Origin: Cladosporium sp. IMV 00045
Lineage: Eukaryota; Ascomycota; Dothideomycetes; Cladosporiales; Cladosporiaceae
Assembly: GCA_001931905.2 (NCBI GenBank)
Contig: MSJI02000862.1
Span: forward strand, 1-64,000
Direction of reading: 5' to 3'
Length of the DNA stretch: 64,000 bases
The notes beneath the pieces are model-generated. The model did no database searches and had not been told where the DNA came from. It saw nothing but the letters and a program-made list of their open reading frames with translations. A program made the translations under genes and the position numbers. Shown one piece after another: positions 11,342-23,058 of this stretch (the first letter of the stretch is position 1; every line of letters starts with the position of its first letter).

Positions 11342-13378
11342 CTATCCAAACACCCCCACCGCTTTCCCTCCCCCGACCTCACCCCTCTTCCATCCCGGCA
11401 CCCTCCCATCATCCCTATCCTTCTTCCCAATCACAGCCCAAACATTGGGGAAACCCGCAACGACAGCATTACCACCATAGCTCTTCGCGCCCAAAATAGC
11501 GAGTTTCCTCTGCTTGTGCGCGATGTAAGCTCTCAAAAACCCCTGATCGATAAGCGACGACAGCACGGCTTCGAGCGCGGTGAGGTCCGGCGCGAGCAAG
11601 TCTCCTTCTGGCACTATGGGCGCGCCTTCGAGGTCGGGGTCCGGTGCGGACTCGACATCGTCGTCGGCGGTTTTGCTTTGAGGAGGGCTGAGGTGTGCGA
11701 ATGCAGCGACGAGTGAGGCCAGGTTGAGAGAGGCGGCTTTGTTGGTGCCGGCTTCGGGTGCGACGCCTGTGAGAAGGAAGGTTTTGCGCACGAGAGAGCG
11801 CCACACCAGCACTTCGCAGCGATTCTGGAGCTGGAAGAGGATCCGGTAGTGTAGATACCAGGGCGCGTGGGGGCTTTGTAGGGAGGTGAGGTGGTGGAAG
11901 GCGGCGAGATTGCCGGCTCGGATGGCGGCGCAGAGGGGCTGGAAGCGCTCTGCTAGGCCTTGAGCTTCTGGGCGTGAGAGCAGGGCGGTACTGGGGAAGC
12001 GGCCGAGGGTGATGTTCGAGACGATCAGGTAAACGAGGATGAGCCTGCGCTGTTTGGCGCATTGGGCGTGGGCTGGGGATTCATCGTAGGCAGCTTGCAA
12101 GGCGAGTTGGGCGCGGTAGAAGTGGTTATGCTGGAAGAGGAAGCGGCCTAGGTAGTAGAGGTAGGTGACTCGTTGGCTCTTTGGGTACGCCGCCAGAACA
12201 GGCGCGTTGCCGGAGATCTGCTCGAAAATCTGCGTTGCGTTCCGTGTCTTGCGGCATTGGAAGAGGATCTTGAGACACATGTTGGCCAGGATGTAGACGC
12301 CTCTCTTCTTCCCTTCGGGAAGACCGTTCTCGTCCAAACCTCCAGGCGAGCCTGAACGGTCGTTCAACGCAGTCGTGAACGCCACTCGAATCGTGTTCGC
12401 AGCCTTCTCAGGCAATGTCTCCCTATATCCTCCCTCCTCGTCGGCTCCCTCCATCATCGACCCAGCCAGCAATTCCGGCTGTCGATCCAACCCAATAGCC
12501 AACCGACACACCAATCTCGCATTCGTCACCACCGTCTGCAGCATCAAGTACCCCAAACTCGGATGCGCCAGCGCACTATTCGCCCTACCCTGCAATTCCC
12601 GCAGCAGATTGTACGTTTCCAGATACGCGCTCGTGTCGGAGCTGACGTCGCGCAGGTAGCCCAGATAGTGCACCATGAAGCGCGTGAAACTGGTCCAGTT
12701 GGCGCCCTGATCGCCCTCTTGCGCAGCTTTCAAGCTCTGCGCGCATCGCTCTTCCAGTGCCGCCTCTTTGTGTTTGGGGAAAGCTTGCCGCAGCTCCTCG
12801 ATCATCTGATGGTATATGGGCCCGAAAGGCGGCTCAAGGACGAGCCAGTCGGCGATTTTCGACTCATTGCGCGCGACAATAAGGCCGTTGACTTGGTTGA
12901 GGAACTGGCCGAGTGTAGGCGTGGCCATCTCGGCTGGAAGTGTGTAGGTATGCGCCGGAGTCTCGAGTGAATCCCCAGCTGTGCCAGTGTCTCTGTCTGT
13001 CCTTGCTCCGAGATCTTCTTCTATTCCACCTTCTCCTATGACTCTAACCAAGGCCTCCGTCCAGACCGCGCAAGCCTCGGTGTATACCTCTTCCAGCGGC
13101 CGTCCCAGCAAATGGCTTATCCCACTCAGCACATCCCGTTCCACGTGTTTTAATTGCTGCTCGTCTAGTCGGAAGTCGAAGTGGTGTATGAGTCGCTGAA
13201 CGTGGGAAGAAACAAAAGCGAGATCTAAAAATGCCGGCGGGGGTATCAATGAGGAAGTTGTGGATGTCGAATGGTGGGTGGAAGTGCTCAGTTGCGACTC
13301 GACGTTCGAAAGCTCGGAGGTCAAAGTTGACGTCGGCTTCACGTCGTGGCATGTGAACGAGGGGCTGCCGAATGGCAT
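11342..13378 (-). CDS. CSN12: CSN12/Thp1-like PCI-domain protein with N-terminal extension
   Basis: PCI-domain protein of the Csn12/Thp1/PCID2 family. Family members associate with the COP9 signalosome and/or with mRNA export and splicing. Single exon, 678 residues from ATG 13378. The Csn12 homology begins near residue 151 with MATPTLGQFLNQVNGLIVAR. It continues through a helical repeat region (NWTSFTRFMVHYLGYLRDVS, QRVTYLYYLGRFLFQHNHF) to a C-terminal PCI winged helix (IDQGFLRAYIAHKQRKLAI, VVAGFPNVW). The 150 residues before that are unusual. They include a Ser/Thr-rich stretch and a helical block (LDEQQLKHVERDVLSGISHL). Either this is a real extension or translation starts at ATG 12928, giving a more usual 528 residues. 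Confidence 0.85.
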   Translation of the reverse strand: MPFGSPSFTCHDVKPTSTLTSELSNVESQLSTSTHHSTSTTSSLIPPPAFLDLAFVSSHVQRLIHHFDFRLDEQQLKHVERDVLSGISHLLGRPLEEVYTEACAVWTEALVRVIGEGGIEEDLGARTDRDTGTAGDSLETPAHTYTLPAEMATPTLGQFLNQVNGLIVARNESKIADWLVLEPPFGPIYHQMIEELRQAFPKHKEAALEERCAQSLKAAQEGDQGANWTSFTRFMVHYLGYLRDVSSDTSAYLETYNLLRELQGRANSALAHPSLGYLMLQTVVTNARLVCRLAIGLDRQPELLAGSMMEGADEEGGYRETLPEKAANTIRVAFTTALNDRSGSPGGLDENGLPEGKKRGVYILANMCLKILFQCRKTRNATQIFEQISGNAPVLAAYPKSQRVTYLYYLGRFLFQHNHFYRAQLALQAAYDESPAHAQCAKQRRLILVYLIVSNITLGRFPSTALLSRPEAQGLAERFQPLCAAIRAGNLAAFHHLTSLQSPHAPWYLHYRILFQLQNRCEVLVWRSLVRKTFLLTGVAPEAGTNKAASLNLASLVAAFAHLSPPQSKTADDDVESAPDPDLEGAPIVPEGDLLAPDLTALEAVLSSLIDQGFLRAYIAHKQRKLAILGAKSYGGNAVVAGFPNVWAVIGKKDRDDGRVPGWKRGEVGGGKAVGVFG

Positions 13379-14253
13379 TTTCAAATGGTGAATATGGCGC
13401 TACATGAAACGAGATGATTTCCTATGCGAGATAGTGTAGGTCTAGCTTTACTGCGAGCATAAGCACAAAACGAACAAACGATTGCAATGTCATTATCCGC
13501 ATCAAGCAAACGCAGTTGGGCTACATTCCTTTGTTTGATCAAGCGCAATGCTCCTCCCATATGGCAACTTCGAAAGGACAAAAATCACCGACTCTGAACT
13601 GGAAGCGAACCATATTGTCTGAAGCGAACAAAATGTCTCATTCATATCTATCTCAAGAAAAGGTCGATATTCTACAACATAAACCCTCCCTGCTTCGCTA
13701 ACATCGAAAACAGATGCAAGTCGCCTTGCTCCACTATCTCCACTTGGATTGATGACAAGAGATTATTCGAAAGCAACGCGTCAAGCGTCTAATCTCTTCT
13801 CTCTCGTAGTCGACTTATGGATGTAGCTCGCTGTAGAAGTGGAAGTAGCAATAGGCGCAACAATAAGCAGACATTATACACAAGAATTGTCGCGCGCGCT
13901 CGCTCAAGAAAAGAAAAGTGGTCATCGAGATCTGACTTGCAGACATGGAAAGGCTGGCACACGTCAAGTCGTGCAATTTGTTTGGCGCAAGAAAGCGACT
14001 TGTTCGTGTCAGGCTTTCTTCGATGCCTTGAGAATGTTGTGGTCAGTCGGAAGTAACACGCCCACTCCGCCTTGCCAGAAAATGATATGCTCGCAGAATA
14101 AAACAGGACAAATCGAAAACAAAACAAAAGACAAATGGACAGATAGATGATTGATAGAGCCATTTCGCCTCGCGCACGTGGAAGTCGTCAGAGATTAGGA
14201 AAAGGGTATGGATGATAGGCGCCGAAAGATTGACCAAGTTGGGTGGCTCTCGT
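13379..14253. other. Intergenic region, CSN12 promoter and SH3-gene 3' flank
   Basis: About 870 bases. Overlapping open frames on both strands lack recognisable domains. A hydrophobic-looking minus-strand frame at 13789-14163 lies in the expected 3' UTR of the SH3 gene and is not supported as a gene. Confidence 0.45.
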
Positions 14254-15875
14254 CTAGAGAGCCTGGCCGGGCACCGGCTTCCTAGCTGGTACACCGTCCA
14301 GAGTCGGCGCGCGCTGACGGCCCTGTTGGTTAGGTGTGAGAGGACGCGGGACGGCACCATTCTCTACACCGGGCGGGGGAGAGGGTGCGGCGTTCGGTCC
14401 GCCGGGCGGAGGACGGCTTTGAGGCGGCGGGCCGCGAGGCTTGACGGGCATTTTGGAAAGACATGTGCGAGGGACGACACCCTTATGGCTGCGGTCCATG
14501 CGGGAACAGAGAGCCTGGGAGAAATTGTTAGTGGTTTGGAAGGATACGGGATGAGAATGAGAACGCTTACCCATCCGTCGTCGTACTCGTGCAACATGCG
14601 AACGAGCTGACCAGATTTGAGCTCGAGCTCGTCTTCCATACTGGGCTTGAAGTCGAGTTGGACGCGGTGCACATTGTTGGGACCACGGGGAACCGGTACG
14701 GCAGCAGCAGTGGCAAATTGGGCAGATCCGGGAGTTGCTGGCACAGAGGCCTCTGAGTTGACGCTGGGAGCTCTGTCATGGCTCTTCTCTGAGCTTTCAG
14801 GGGAATTGGCTTGCTTCTCGGAAAGAACGGCGGCATCGCCGAAGGGATTTTGTGCTGGAGTTTGCTGCTCTTGCTTGTCGGTTGGAATGGCACCGGCGCC
14901 GAAGATGTTGCCGATGCTCTTGCGGTTGTCTCCAGTAAGGTTAGGGAATAGCTGGGTGACGGGTCGGAGACTGAGACGAGGAGCAGTGGCGGGAGTTTGA
15001 GTGCTTGTACGGCGGTCCGCAAGGCTGTCTGAGCTGAAACGGTTGACCTGCGGTGGCGGCGTTGCTGCGGCGGCGGCGGCACCGCTCTTCTCATTGTAGG
15101 CCTCGAGGCCTTGCTGGCTCTTCTTACGGCGCCAGACGAAGAAGATGATTCCACCCACGAGCGCGAGACCGAAAATGATACCCATGGCAAGACCAGCCTT
15201 TGCGCCTCCGTTCATGCCGCTCTTCTCCGGCTCAGCCGAAGGGCTTGCGCTCTGCGTTGCTCCGATGGCGGTAGCATCCATCATGCTTGATGTGTTGTCC
15301 GCGAGCATTGCGCCGTGAACGGATGTTCCGTCTCCAGTAGTGATAGATGACGATGTAACTTCAGCGGAAGATGATGTCGCGGATGCTTCGTCCTTGTCAG
15401 TCACGGCGGTGCTGCTAGCTGTGGTTTCGGCAGATGCAGAACTAGTCGGAGTGCTCTGCGACGCAGCTTTGCGCGAAGGTGTCTGCTCGTCGTCGTCGTT
15501 GCCTTTGCGAGAGTTGTCGGCGGCAGAAGTAGTCTGGGCTTCAGATCGCGCAGCGCTGGTCGAGGTCGCGGGAGGGAGGGTTGTGAAAAATTGAGGTTCT
15601 CCTTCGAACGTCTTGGGCATGGTAACAACTACATTCTCGTAGACAGTCTCGACATCGTAGTTGCTGTCCTGCGCCTTCTGGGCCAACTCTGGCGGGAAAC
15701 CCTCAGGGATGCGCATGACTGGTCGGTCGCGGCCGGGTCGTTGAACGAGCAAGTCGTCCGAAGATTTATCGTCACCGTTTTGGCGTTTGTAGTGAATAGG
15801 AGCCGTCCTAGCGTTGCCCTTCTTGAGGCCACGGAAGACGCGGCCGTGACCACCGTCGTGGTGGTGGAAACCCAT
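14254..15875 (-). CDS. Single-span membrane protein with C-terminal SH3 domain
   Basis: Two exons, 14571-15875 and 14254-14514 (intron 56 bases, donor GTAAGC), give 521 residues. Order: polar N-terminus (1-95); Ser/Thr-rich, probably glycosylated region (about 100-215); one transmembrane span near 227-248 (GLAMGIIFGLALVGGIIFFV) followed by RRKK, which predicts a cytosolic C-terminus; disordered linker; SH3 domain near 407-465; and a Pro-rich tail. The splice falls inside the SH3 domain, joining HEYDDGW to ALCSRMDRSHKGVVPRTCL, the usual fungal SH3 core. The layout resembles Fus1-like membrane SH3 proteins used in cell fusion or polarity scaffolds, but equivalence is inference. No classical signal peptide is visible. 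Confidence 0.85.
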
Positions 15876-18032
15876 GGTTGCTGGCTTGTGAGTTCACAAG
15901 TGAGGCACTGGGACTATTGAAATGACTGAGGTCCAGATGAGGCTGGCAGGTGTGTGTTGGCGAATGGCTTGTGAGGAATGCGGCCAGAATCGGGCAATGA
16001 CGGTGTAAGGAATGCTGGTTTGTTGTTCGATTTCGCACTCAAAATGAACGATCCGGGATAATGAGTGAGTTCCGCGCTGCCTGCTTGTGGAAAAGAAAGA
16101 CTGCTGGATGGCGTTGGTGAAAGAAGGGCAACGTCGCCAGTGGTATCCGGTAGAGAGAGTGTGTGGTCGTCAAGAGCGTGAGGGTGGAATTGGGAACGGT
16201 ATGGGCGCGAAGAGGAGGAGTTCACACACAGGCTGAAGGGACGGGCAAACCGGAGGGCTTGGAGAACTTCATGCCTTGTCCCATCGATGGCTCGAGCGGA
16301 TTTTGGTGGCTTGCTGGTCGGTGGGCAACGACGACTTCATTTCGCTTAGATTCCTCTTCCCCAAGCCCAAAGGCATTAGCAGCCCATTAGCAGCACATTA
16401 GCCTCCAGTCTAGCCGGCTAGTCAGGCACGCATGTAGCCACGAAGACTCGGATCGTCGGCCTGGATGATGACATGTGGGCAATAAGAATAGCCGCCGGGG
16501 AGATTGTGGGAAGACCCTGATACCAAACATTGCTTTCTTCACCATCGAGCCCCTGCCGTGCCTGCCATCGATCTCTGGATATTCATCCGTGATCATATCG
16601 CAGATCTGTATACTCGCTGCAAGCACCCTGATGCATGTCTATCGCAGCGTATGACTCGTCTACATGCCACCAGATGGGCACTATACACTGGATACAGCCT
16701 GCCGCCGTCTCATCTCGCCGGGTGTGCGTGCATTTTGCTCTCGGCCAACGGCAGATGAGACGCCCAGCGTTGCTGATGCTACGAGACAGGCGTTTGCGCC
16801 GACTGCAGAGGAAGAACGCTATGAAAACGACGGCGTTGTTTCTAACCCGCCGCCCATCCGAAATCCTACCTCCTACCAATGGCCTTCTACGGTACAATAG
16901 CACGCTTGTCGCCGACTAGAGAAAGTAGTGTTCTCATCTCATTTTCTGGTTTGCATCTGGTACAAGAAGATTACTGCCCTACTTGCCCGACCGAATGGTG
17001 CACAAGACAAATCTGGGTTATGTTTTTGATTCTACATGTGCGCCCGTTTAAAATGTCTCACACGCTTCACAGATTGCTGGACACGGTCGTCCGTTGTGGC
17101 TAATATTCCGTCATCTCCCATGCGTCCAACGTTGACACAACGGCGACTTTCACATCCCTTCTGGTGCGGCCTTGATTTATTTCCAGACGCAATGTTCCCA
17201 ACATCCGGTCAGCTTCAAGGTATGAGCGCATTATTCCCGTTGGTATTTTCATAACGTCGATCAAGGCTGCGCCGGCATCTGGAGCCTTTCACAACCAAGC
17301 TCGTGGGTCTATTTGTCGCATCATCAAATGTTATCGGCATGTTCAATCATTTTGAGCAGCGCGGGTGCAGATCAAACATCCGTTATGCATAGCCTTCTGG
17401 TCGTTTTTGGGCCATGAAATGACCGCGGAGTCCGAGAGACGACAATCGTGTTGCCTTTAGTCGGTGCTTTCGACAGATCACGACCGCAGCCGTTGATGCA
17501 ATTGTTCTCGAGCATTCTACAATATGGACGAAGTACAATTTCTAGAGCGAATGCTCGGCATTGTATCGTGTTATCCATAGTAGCGATCATTAATGTTGCG
17601 GATCACTAAATACCAGGTGGCAGTGGTGAAACCGCTCGACCCAATATAATAAAGTGGCCTAAACCTAGCGTGGTGCATCGGCAATCCCACCAACCCGGAG
17701 TTGATTCTGCTGTCAGAGTCAGTCATCGCTTCAACACAGATTGAAGACTTCTCCAGATGTTCACATCTTTCATTCAAACAAGCTCAGATGTAGGTACCTT
17801 ACGTATCTGCAAGCCGAATGCCTAGATCTTCGAAAGACTCGCCCCGCTTGTCCGGACGTAGGGTGAGTCCGAGGTCCATTCGCAGGAAACGCAGGGCGTC
17901 AAGATGTGGGTATATGAATGCATGATCACCAGATAACAGCAACCTTTGACTTGATTGACAATCACGTTCTTCATCAGAAACGCTTTTCACAAACCGCAGT
18001 TGGAAGGAACATCCAAACATAGTCTTGAAAAG
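15876..18032. other. Long intergenic region without supported genes
   Basis: About 2.1 kb between the start codons of divergent genes (SH3 protein and haloacid dehalogenase). The proximal parts should be promoters. Scattered open frames of 60-110 residues on both strands show no motifs or splice logic. A tiny imperfect repeat of CCATTAGCAG lies near 16370-16400. I see no RNA gene or transposon. Confidence 0.45.
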
Positions 18033-18842
18033 ATGGCCATCACAACCCTCCCCAAAGCCCTCTTCTTTGATGTCTTCGGCACATGCGTGGACTGGCGCAA
18101 GACCGTCACAGAAGCCTTGATCGATGCCGGGAGCAAAGCCGGCGACACCAAAATGGTGAGACCTGAACAATATCAAGAATCCAGAACCCAAACATGTGCC
18201 TAACAATCCACTCAGTCCCGCGACGACTGGGCCGCCTTCGCGCAAGAATGGCGCACATCCTACCTCACCTTCACACGCGCCGTAGCAGCAGATCCAAGCC
18301 AGGCCTGGAAAACCGTCGACCAACACCATCTGGACTCCCTGCACGAGCTCCTCGCCTCCCACGACCTCGCCGACCTCTGGCCCCACCACATCGTCCAAGA
18401 TCTCAGTCTAATCTGGCACCAACTGGAGCCTTGGCCCGACACCAACGCCGGCCTGCAAGCACTCAACGACATGGGGATTCAAACCGCGACTCTCACGAAT
18501 GGCAATCTGACTCTGATAACCGACATGGCGAATAACGGCAACATGCCATTCCAGCACATCCTCAGCGCCGAAATGTTCAATTCGTACAAGCCCAACCCGG
18601 CCGTTTACTTGGGAGCTGCGGAGAAACTGGGTTTGAAACCCGAGGAGTGCGGGATGGTGGCGGCGCATTTGGGCGATCTGGAGGCGGCGCAGAAGTGTGG
18701 ATTTAGCACGGTGTATGTTGAGAGGCCGATGGAGGAGAGGGAGGGGCATTTGAGGGAGAAGGAAGGGTTGGTTGATATTTGGGTGGGCATGCAGGAGGAT
18801 GGGTTTGTGGAGGCCGCGAGGAGGTTGGCTGGGGATAAGTGA
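18033..18842 (+). CDS. Haloacid dehalogenase, type II (HAD superfamily)
   Basis: Cytosolic hydrolase resembling L-2-haloacid dehalogenases. Two exons, 18033-18155 and 18216-18842 (intron 60 bases with GCCTAAC branch site), give 249 residues. HAD motifs are in order: nucleophile Asp13 in FFDVFGTCVDW, the TNGN motif near residues 135-138, Lys166 in SYKPNP, and the acidic motif HLGDLEAA near 192-199. A helical cap lies between motifs 1 and 2. Fungal members are often annotated as haloacid dehalogenases, but the true substrate may be another small acid or phosphate ester. Neighbours give no pathway hint. Confidence 0.9.
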
Positions 18843-19171
18843 GGATCTTCTTTCTTTCCTATGTCGTGTGAGATGTTGGTATGACTCATGAACACGCGTT
18901 GCTATCTAGTCTTGATATGTCATCGATATGCGCTGCTACCAACTTCATTAAGAAGAGACTTGAAATGATGCCAGTCTTATACCAAGGTCTTCTATTTGAT
19001 GACTCTATGAAGGATGCGGAAAGGGTCCGACATGGATATCACGCTCACCAATCATCACTTGACAATGGACCAGGGTGGGGCGTTCTGTAGACATCTATTT
19101 AAGCCGTCTGAACTGCCCATCTTAAAGCCGCGTCTGAATATAAACCGAGCTTCCAAAGTGACAACGACAAT
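18843..19171. other. Intergenic region with likely MFS promoter
   Basis: About 330 bases. A TATA-like TATTTAAG at about 19095-19102 lies some 75 bases before the MFS start. Nothing else seen. Confidence 0.45.
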
Positions 19172-20977
19172 ATGTCGACGCAAGCCATCGAGTTGTCGCA
19201 CATTGCGGCTCCTCAAGCCGTTGCTCTGAATCCCGCCAGTATCAGACGTCCTTCGACCATCGCGAATGAAACACCCAGCGATATGGCTTCTTTGCGTTCG
19301 CTTGAAAGAACGGAGACGACGACATCGAAAGCTACGACGGCTATCATCATCACATCGGTGACTCTTGTCACGAGCATCAGTACTTTGCTCAATGGCATGA
19401 CGACAGTTGGCTTGCCTACCATGGCCGTCGATTTGGACATCCCAAATAATCTCTTGCTATGGTCCGTGTTGCAAGCCGCATATACATTACAACCTAATTG
19501 ACAATGCGAACAGGCCCTCTTCAATACAAGCACTAACATGCGGTTGCATGCTCCTCCTCTCAGGCTCCATAGCGGACGCTCTCGGTTCCAAATTCATGTA
19601 CATGATCGGGTCAATTCTGCAGTCATTCCTTACCCTCGGCTGCGGTCTGTCGCGCAATGCCACTCAATTCATCATCTTTCGTGGTCTCAGCGGTGTGGCA
19701 ATCGCCTTCGTCTTGCCCTCAGCGGTCAGCATCATCACTTCAACTCTCGACGGGAAGCGTCGCAACTTCGGCTTCGCCGCGGTTGGCGCTTCACAGCCTG
19801 TGGGCTTCTCGCTCGGTCTGACGCTGGGTGGTGTTCTCACCGACTCCATTGGTTGGCGCTGGGGCTTCCATATCGCGACTATCGTCAACTCGATCATCAT
19901 AGTCATTGGTTTCTGGGGTCTGCCCGCCTCCATTGACAATGTAAGCGAGGCTGGGTCTTCTGCGATTCCTACCTGGTCGCAGAAATTGCACCGTCTCAAG
20001 ACCGAGATCGACTGGGTCGGCGCTCTCATCGCAAGTTTCGGTCTGGCAATGCTCTCTTACGTCTTTGCCACCATCGCCGCGAGCAGATCGTCTATCAGGG
20101 AGCCTTTGAGCATCGTTCTTCTCACCTTGTCGCTTTTGTTCATCCCACTGTTCGTTTTCTGGGTCGGTCGACAAGAAGACAAAGGGAGACCAGCCATCAT
20201 CCCCAACTCCCTCTGGCGCAACCGCATCTTCACGACCATCTGCATCGCCGTCTTCTTCACCTGGGGCAGTTTCAACGCCCTCGAAACGATCATGACCTTC
20301 TACTTCCAGGACGTGCAGATGTACTCTGCAACGCAGACCTCGATTTACTTCCTGCCCGCGCCCATTGCCGGAGTGATCTGCAACCTCGCCATGGGCTATC
20401 TCGTCCAGCGAGTCCCTGCCAACTGGCTTGTGATCGTTGGTTGTGCGATCTCTCTCGGCGCTCCGCTGGCCATGGTCAACTCGACTCCTACTTCGAATTA
20501 TTGGTCTACATGTAAGTGAAGCGAGTGTTGTCTGAATCGAACTGGAGCTGCTCTGACAGTGTGATACGCAGCCTTCCTTGCGAATATCTTCAACCCCGTC
20601 GGAGCCGATTCGTTATTCACCATATCAAACCTGCTCATCACATCCGTCTTTCACGCCAAAACACAGGCGCTGGCCGGTGGCGTCTTCAACACCATCTCAC
20701 AGGTAAGTGATCTCCCGAAGAGATCGTACAGAAGCAGAACAAGACCACCATACTAACCACTTCGAAGATTGGCAAGTCCGTGGGCCTGGGCTTGGTCGCG
20801 GTCATTGCAGCGGACGTGACGCAGAAATCGAGCCACGAGAACAAGGAGAGCCCCGAAGCTCTGTTGGTTGGTTACAAAGCTACTTTCTGGTTCGTCTTTG
20901 CGTCTATCGCTGTCACTGTTGCGTTGAGTATTTGGGGTTTGAGAGGGATTGGAAGAGTTGGACATAAGCGTGATTAG
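19172..20977 (+). CDS. MFS transporter, DHA2/ATR1-like multidrug pump
   Basis: Four exons, 19172-19461, 19514-20511, 20572-20702 and 20768-20977, with introns of 52, 60 and 65 bases, join into 542 residues. Each splice restores family sequence, for example LLLW joined to PSSIQALTCGCMLLLSG and YWST joined to SFLANIFNPVG. After a polar head of about 55 residues, some 14 hydrophobic spans follow. The segments SGSIADALGSKFMY and FRGLSGVAIAFVLPSAVSII match the 14-span DHA2 pumps of the ATR1 (aminotriazole/boron resistance) branch. It probably works at the plasma membrane as a proton antiporter; the substrate is unknown. Confidence 0.9.
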
Positions 20978-21225
20978 ACGTATGTTCATTTGTGTGACGT
21001 CGAAGATCATTTGGTCAGAATGATTTTGATGTTATCGATGCCCATGAGGGATATCGTACAAGTTATAGTGAATTTGAAGAAGTATTCCAAACCCGTTTAT
21101 TTCAGTGTTTAAATATTGCCCTTCCGGCGGCACTCAGCCCCGAGACTCCCGACGCGGGCTTTTCGTCTCGATCTCCAAGTTCCAAACCACCAGTTGCATC
21201 ACCGCGAATCTCCCTGTACCGCGGC

Positions 21226-23058
21226 ATGACTGCACTCTCACTCCGCCCGGCGCAGTTTCGCTGCCTATCCGGGCTCTCAACACGCCTCTACTCACCCCGA
21301 GCCGCGCCTCGAGCATGCTACGTCACCAAATGGCTTTCATCGCGCGGCCTATCAACAGCCCAAGATCCCAGCCCAGAAGCAGTCCCCCTTCGGAAACACC
21401 TCAAAGATGAAGCGAAGCGCAAAAAAGCCGAAGCGAAAGCCTCGAACAACAACAACAACAGCAGCAGCAACAAGAAGCAAAAACTCGACCCTCGCTTGGA
21501 AAAATGGGAGCTCACCGTCGGCATCGAAGTGCACGCCGAGCTGAACACGGCGTGTAAACTCTTCTCTCGCGCGCCCGCAGCGTCTGCAGAAAGCAATGGC
21601 CTGCCCAACAGCCACGTTGCCCTCTTCGACGCCGCCATGCCAGGCTCGCAGCCGCAATTCCAGCACGCGACGCTGCTCCCTGCGCTGCGAGCTGCGATCG
21701 CGCTGGGGTGCAAGGTGCAGCGCAAGAGCGGGTGGGATAGGAAACACTATTTCCATTGGGACCAGCCGAATGGATACCAGATCACGCAGTACTACGAGCC
21801 GTTCGCGAAGGATGGCGTGCTGGAGCTTACGGCTGAGGACGGCGTGTCTGTCGCTGAATTGAATGGTGCGAAGAGCTTGAAAATTGGTGTGAAGCAGATT
21901 CAGATGGAGCAGGATACAGCGAAGACGACGTCTCACCCTCCGTCGACTTACCATATTGATTACAATAGGGCGGGTCACCCGCTCATTGAGGTTATCACGC
22001 TGCCGCACATTCATTCCCCTCAGACGGCTGCGGCGGTGGTGAGGAAAATCCAGGCCGTGCTTAAAAGCGTCGATGCCTGCGTCACTGGTATGGAGTTGGG
22101 CGGTCTCCGCGCCGATGTCAACGTGTCGGTTCGTCAGCGCGGGTCTGACGGCTCTTCGTCGTACAGCGGCGTGTCTGGGCTGGGGCAGAGGACGGAGATC
22201 AAGAATTTGAGCTCTTTCAAGGCTGTGGAAGATGCTATTGTGGCGGAGCGCGATCGTCAGATTTCCGTGCTGGAGGCTGGAGGAGTCATTGCGGGCGAGA
22301 CTAGAGGGTGGTCGCTCGGTGCTACGGAGACGACGAGATTGCGTGGTAAGGAGGGTGAGGTTGATTATCGTTACATGCCTGACGCGGATTTGCCGCCTCT
22401 GCTTATTTCGGAGGAATTGGTTGAGCATTTGCGGTCTACGCTGCCGGAATTGCCTGACAGTACTGTGGAGAGAGTGCAGAAGGCATACGGGCTCAGCCTT
22501 AAGGATGCGAAGACGATCGTCAGTCAAGACGACGGCGACCGATTGGAATTCATGGAGGAGACTGTGGAATTGCTGACGCAGAAACTCGGCACGTCTGGTC
22601 AGGACCAACTGAAAGTCGGGAAAAGCGTTGGCAACTGGGTTCTTCACGAGTTGGGAGGTCTACAGGTGTCGAACGAGGACAGCTGGGAATCTATCTCGGT
22701 CACTGCTGAAGAGCTGGCAGATATCATCGCCAATGTCACATCGAAGCAGATCACAGCACGAGTCGGCAAGCAGCTTTTGTCGACGCTGAACGACCTGCCT
22801 GTCGATGCAGCTCGTCCAAACGTGGAACAGCTCATCGACGAGGGCAATTTGCGTCTACGACCACTGTCACAGGATGAGTACGAGGCTCTGGCGCAATCGA
22901 TCATGGACGAGAACCCTGATATGGTCTCGTCGGTTAAGGACAAGGGCCAAAAGGGCAAAGCCATGTGGTTTGTAGGCCAGATGGTCCGTCGGGGTGAAGA
23001 GGGCACCGTCGAGCCCGAGCAAGCAAGAGCTGTTGTTGAGAAACTGCTCGGGGTATAG
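21226..23058 (+). CDS. PET112: Mitochondrial Glu-tRNA(Gln) amidotransferase subunit B
   Basis: GatB/Pet112 of the mitochondrial GatFAB-type amidotransferase. It converts Glu-tRNA(Gln) to Gln-tRNA(Gln), since fungal mitochondria lack a suitable Gln-tRNA synthetase. Single exon, 610 residues (yeast 541). A basic N-terminus predicts mitochondrial targeting and a low-complexity Lys/Asn/Ser stretch follows (about 62-90). The catalytic domain starts with WELTVGIEVHAEL. It includes RKHYFHWDQPNGYQITQYYEP, HIDYNRAGHPLIEVIT, LRADVNVSVR, RTEIKNLSSFKAVEDA and RYMPDADLPPL, all strong GatB signatures. A C-terminal YqeY-like tRNA-binding domain ends in GQMVRRG. The antisense frame of over 400 residues is a shadow. 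Confidence 0.96.
   Translation: MTALSLRPAQFRCLSGLSTRLYSPRAAPRACYVTKWLSSRGLSTAQDPSPEAVPLRKHLKDEAKRKKAEAKASNNNNNSSSNKKQKLDPRLEKWELTVGIEVHAELNTACKLFSRAPAASAESNGLPNSHVALFDAAMPGSQPQFQHATLLPALRAAIALGCKVQRKSGWDRKHYFHWDQPNGYQITQYYEPFAKDGVLELTAEDGVSVAELNGAKSLKIGVKQIQMEQDTAKTTSHPPSTYHIDYNRAGHPLIEVITLPHIHSPQTAAAVVRKIQAVLKSVDACVTGMELGGLRADVNVSVRQRGSDGSSSYSGVSGLGQRTEIKNLSSFKAVEDAIVAERDRQISVLEAGGVIAGETRGWSLGATETTRLRGKEGEVDYRYMPDADLPPLLISEELVEHLRSTLPELPDSTVERVQKAYGLSLKDAKTIVSQDDGDRLEFMEETVELLTQKLGTSGQDQLKVGKSVGNWVLHELGGLQVSNEDSWESISVTAEELADIIANVTSKQITARVGKQLLSTLNDLPVDAARPNVEQLIDEGNLRLRPLSQDEYEALAQSIMDENPDMVSSVKDKGQKGKAMWFVGQMVRRGEEGTVEPEQARAVVEKLLGV

Noticed and set aside
11469..12062. 197-residue arginine/proline-rich frame
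   Set aside because: Same-strand shadow of CSN12 in a GC-rich exon.
2690..20977. Secondary-metabolite cluster anchored by two MFS pumps
   Set aside because: No polyketide synthase, NRPS, terpene synthase or cluster regulator lies between them; the pumps are 15 kb apart among core genes.
21352..22647. 431-residue minus-strand open frame
   Set aside because: It lies antisense to the clear GatB gene and has an arginine/leucine-rich shadow composition.
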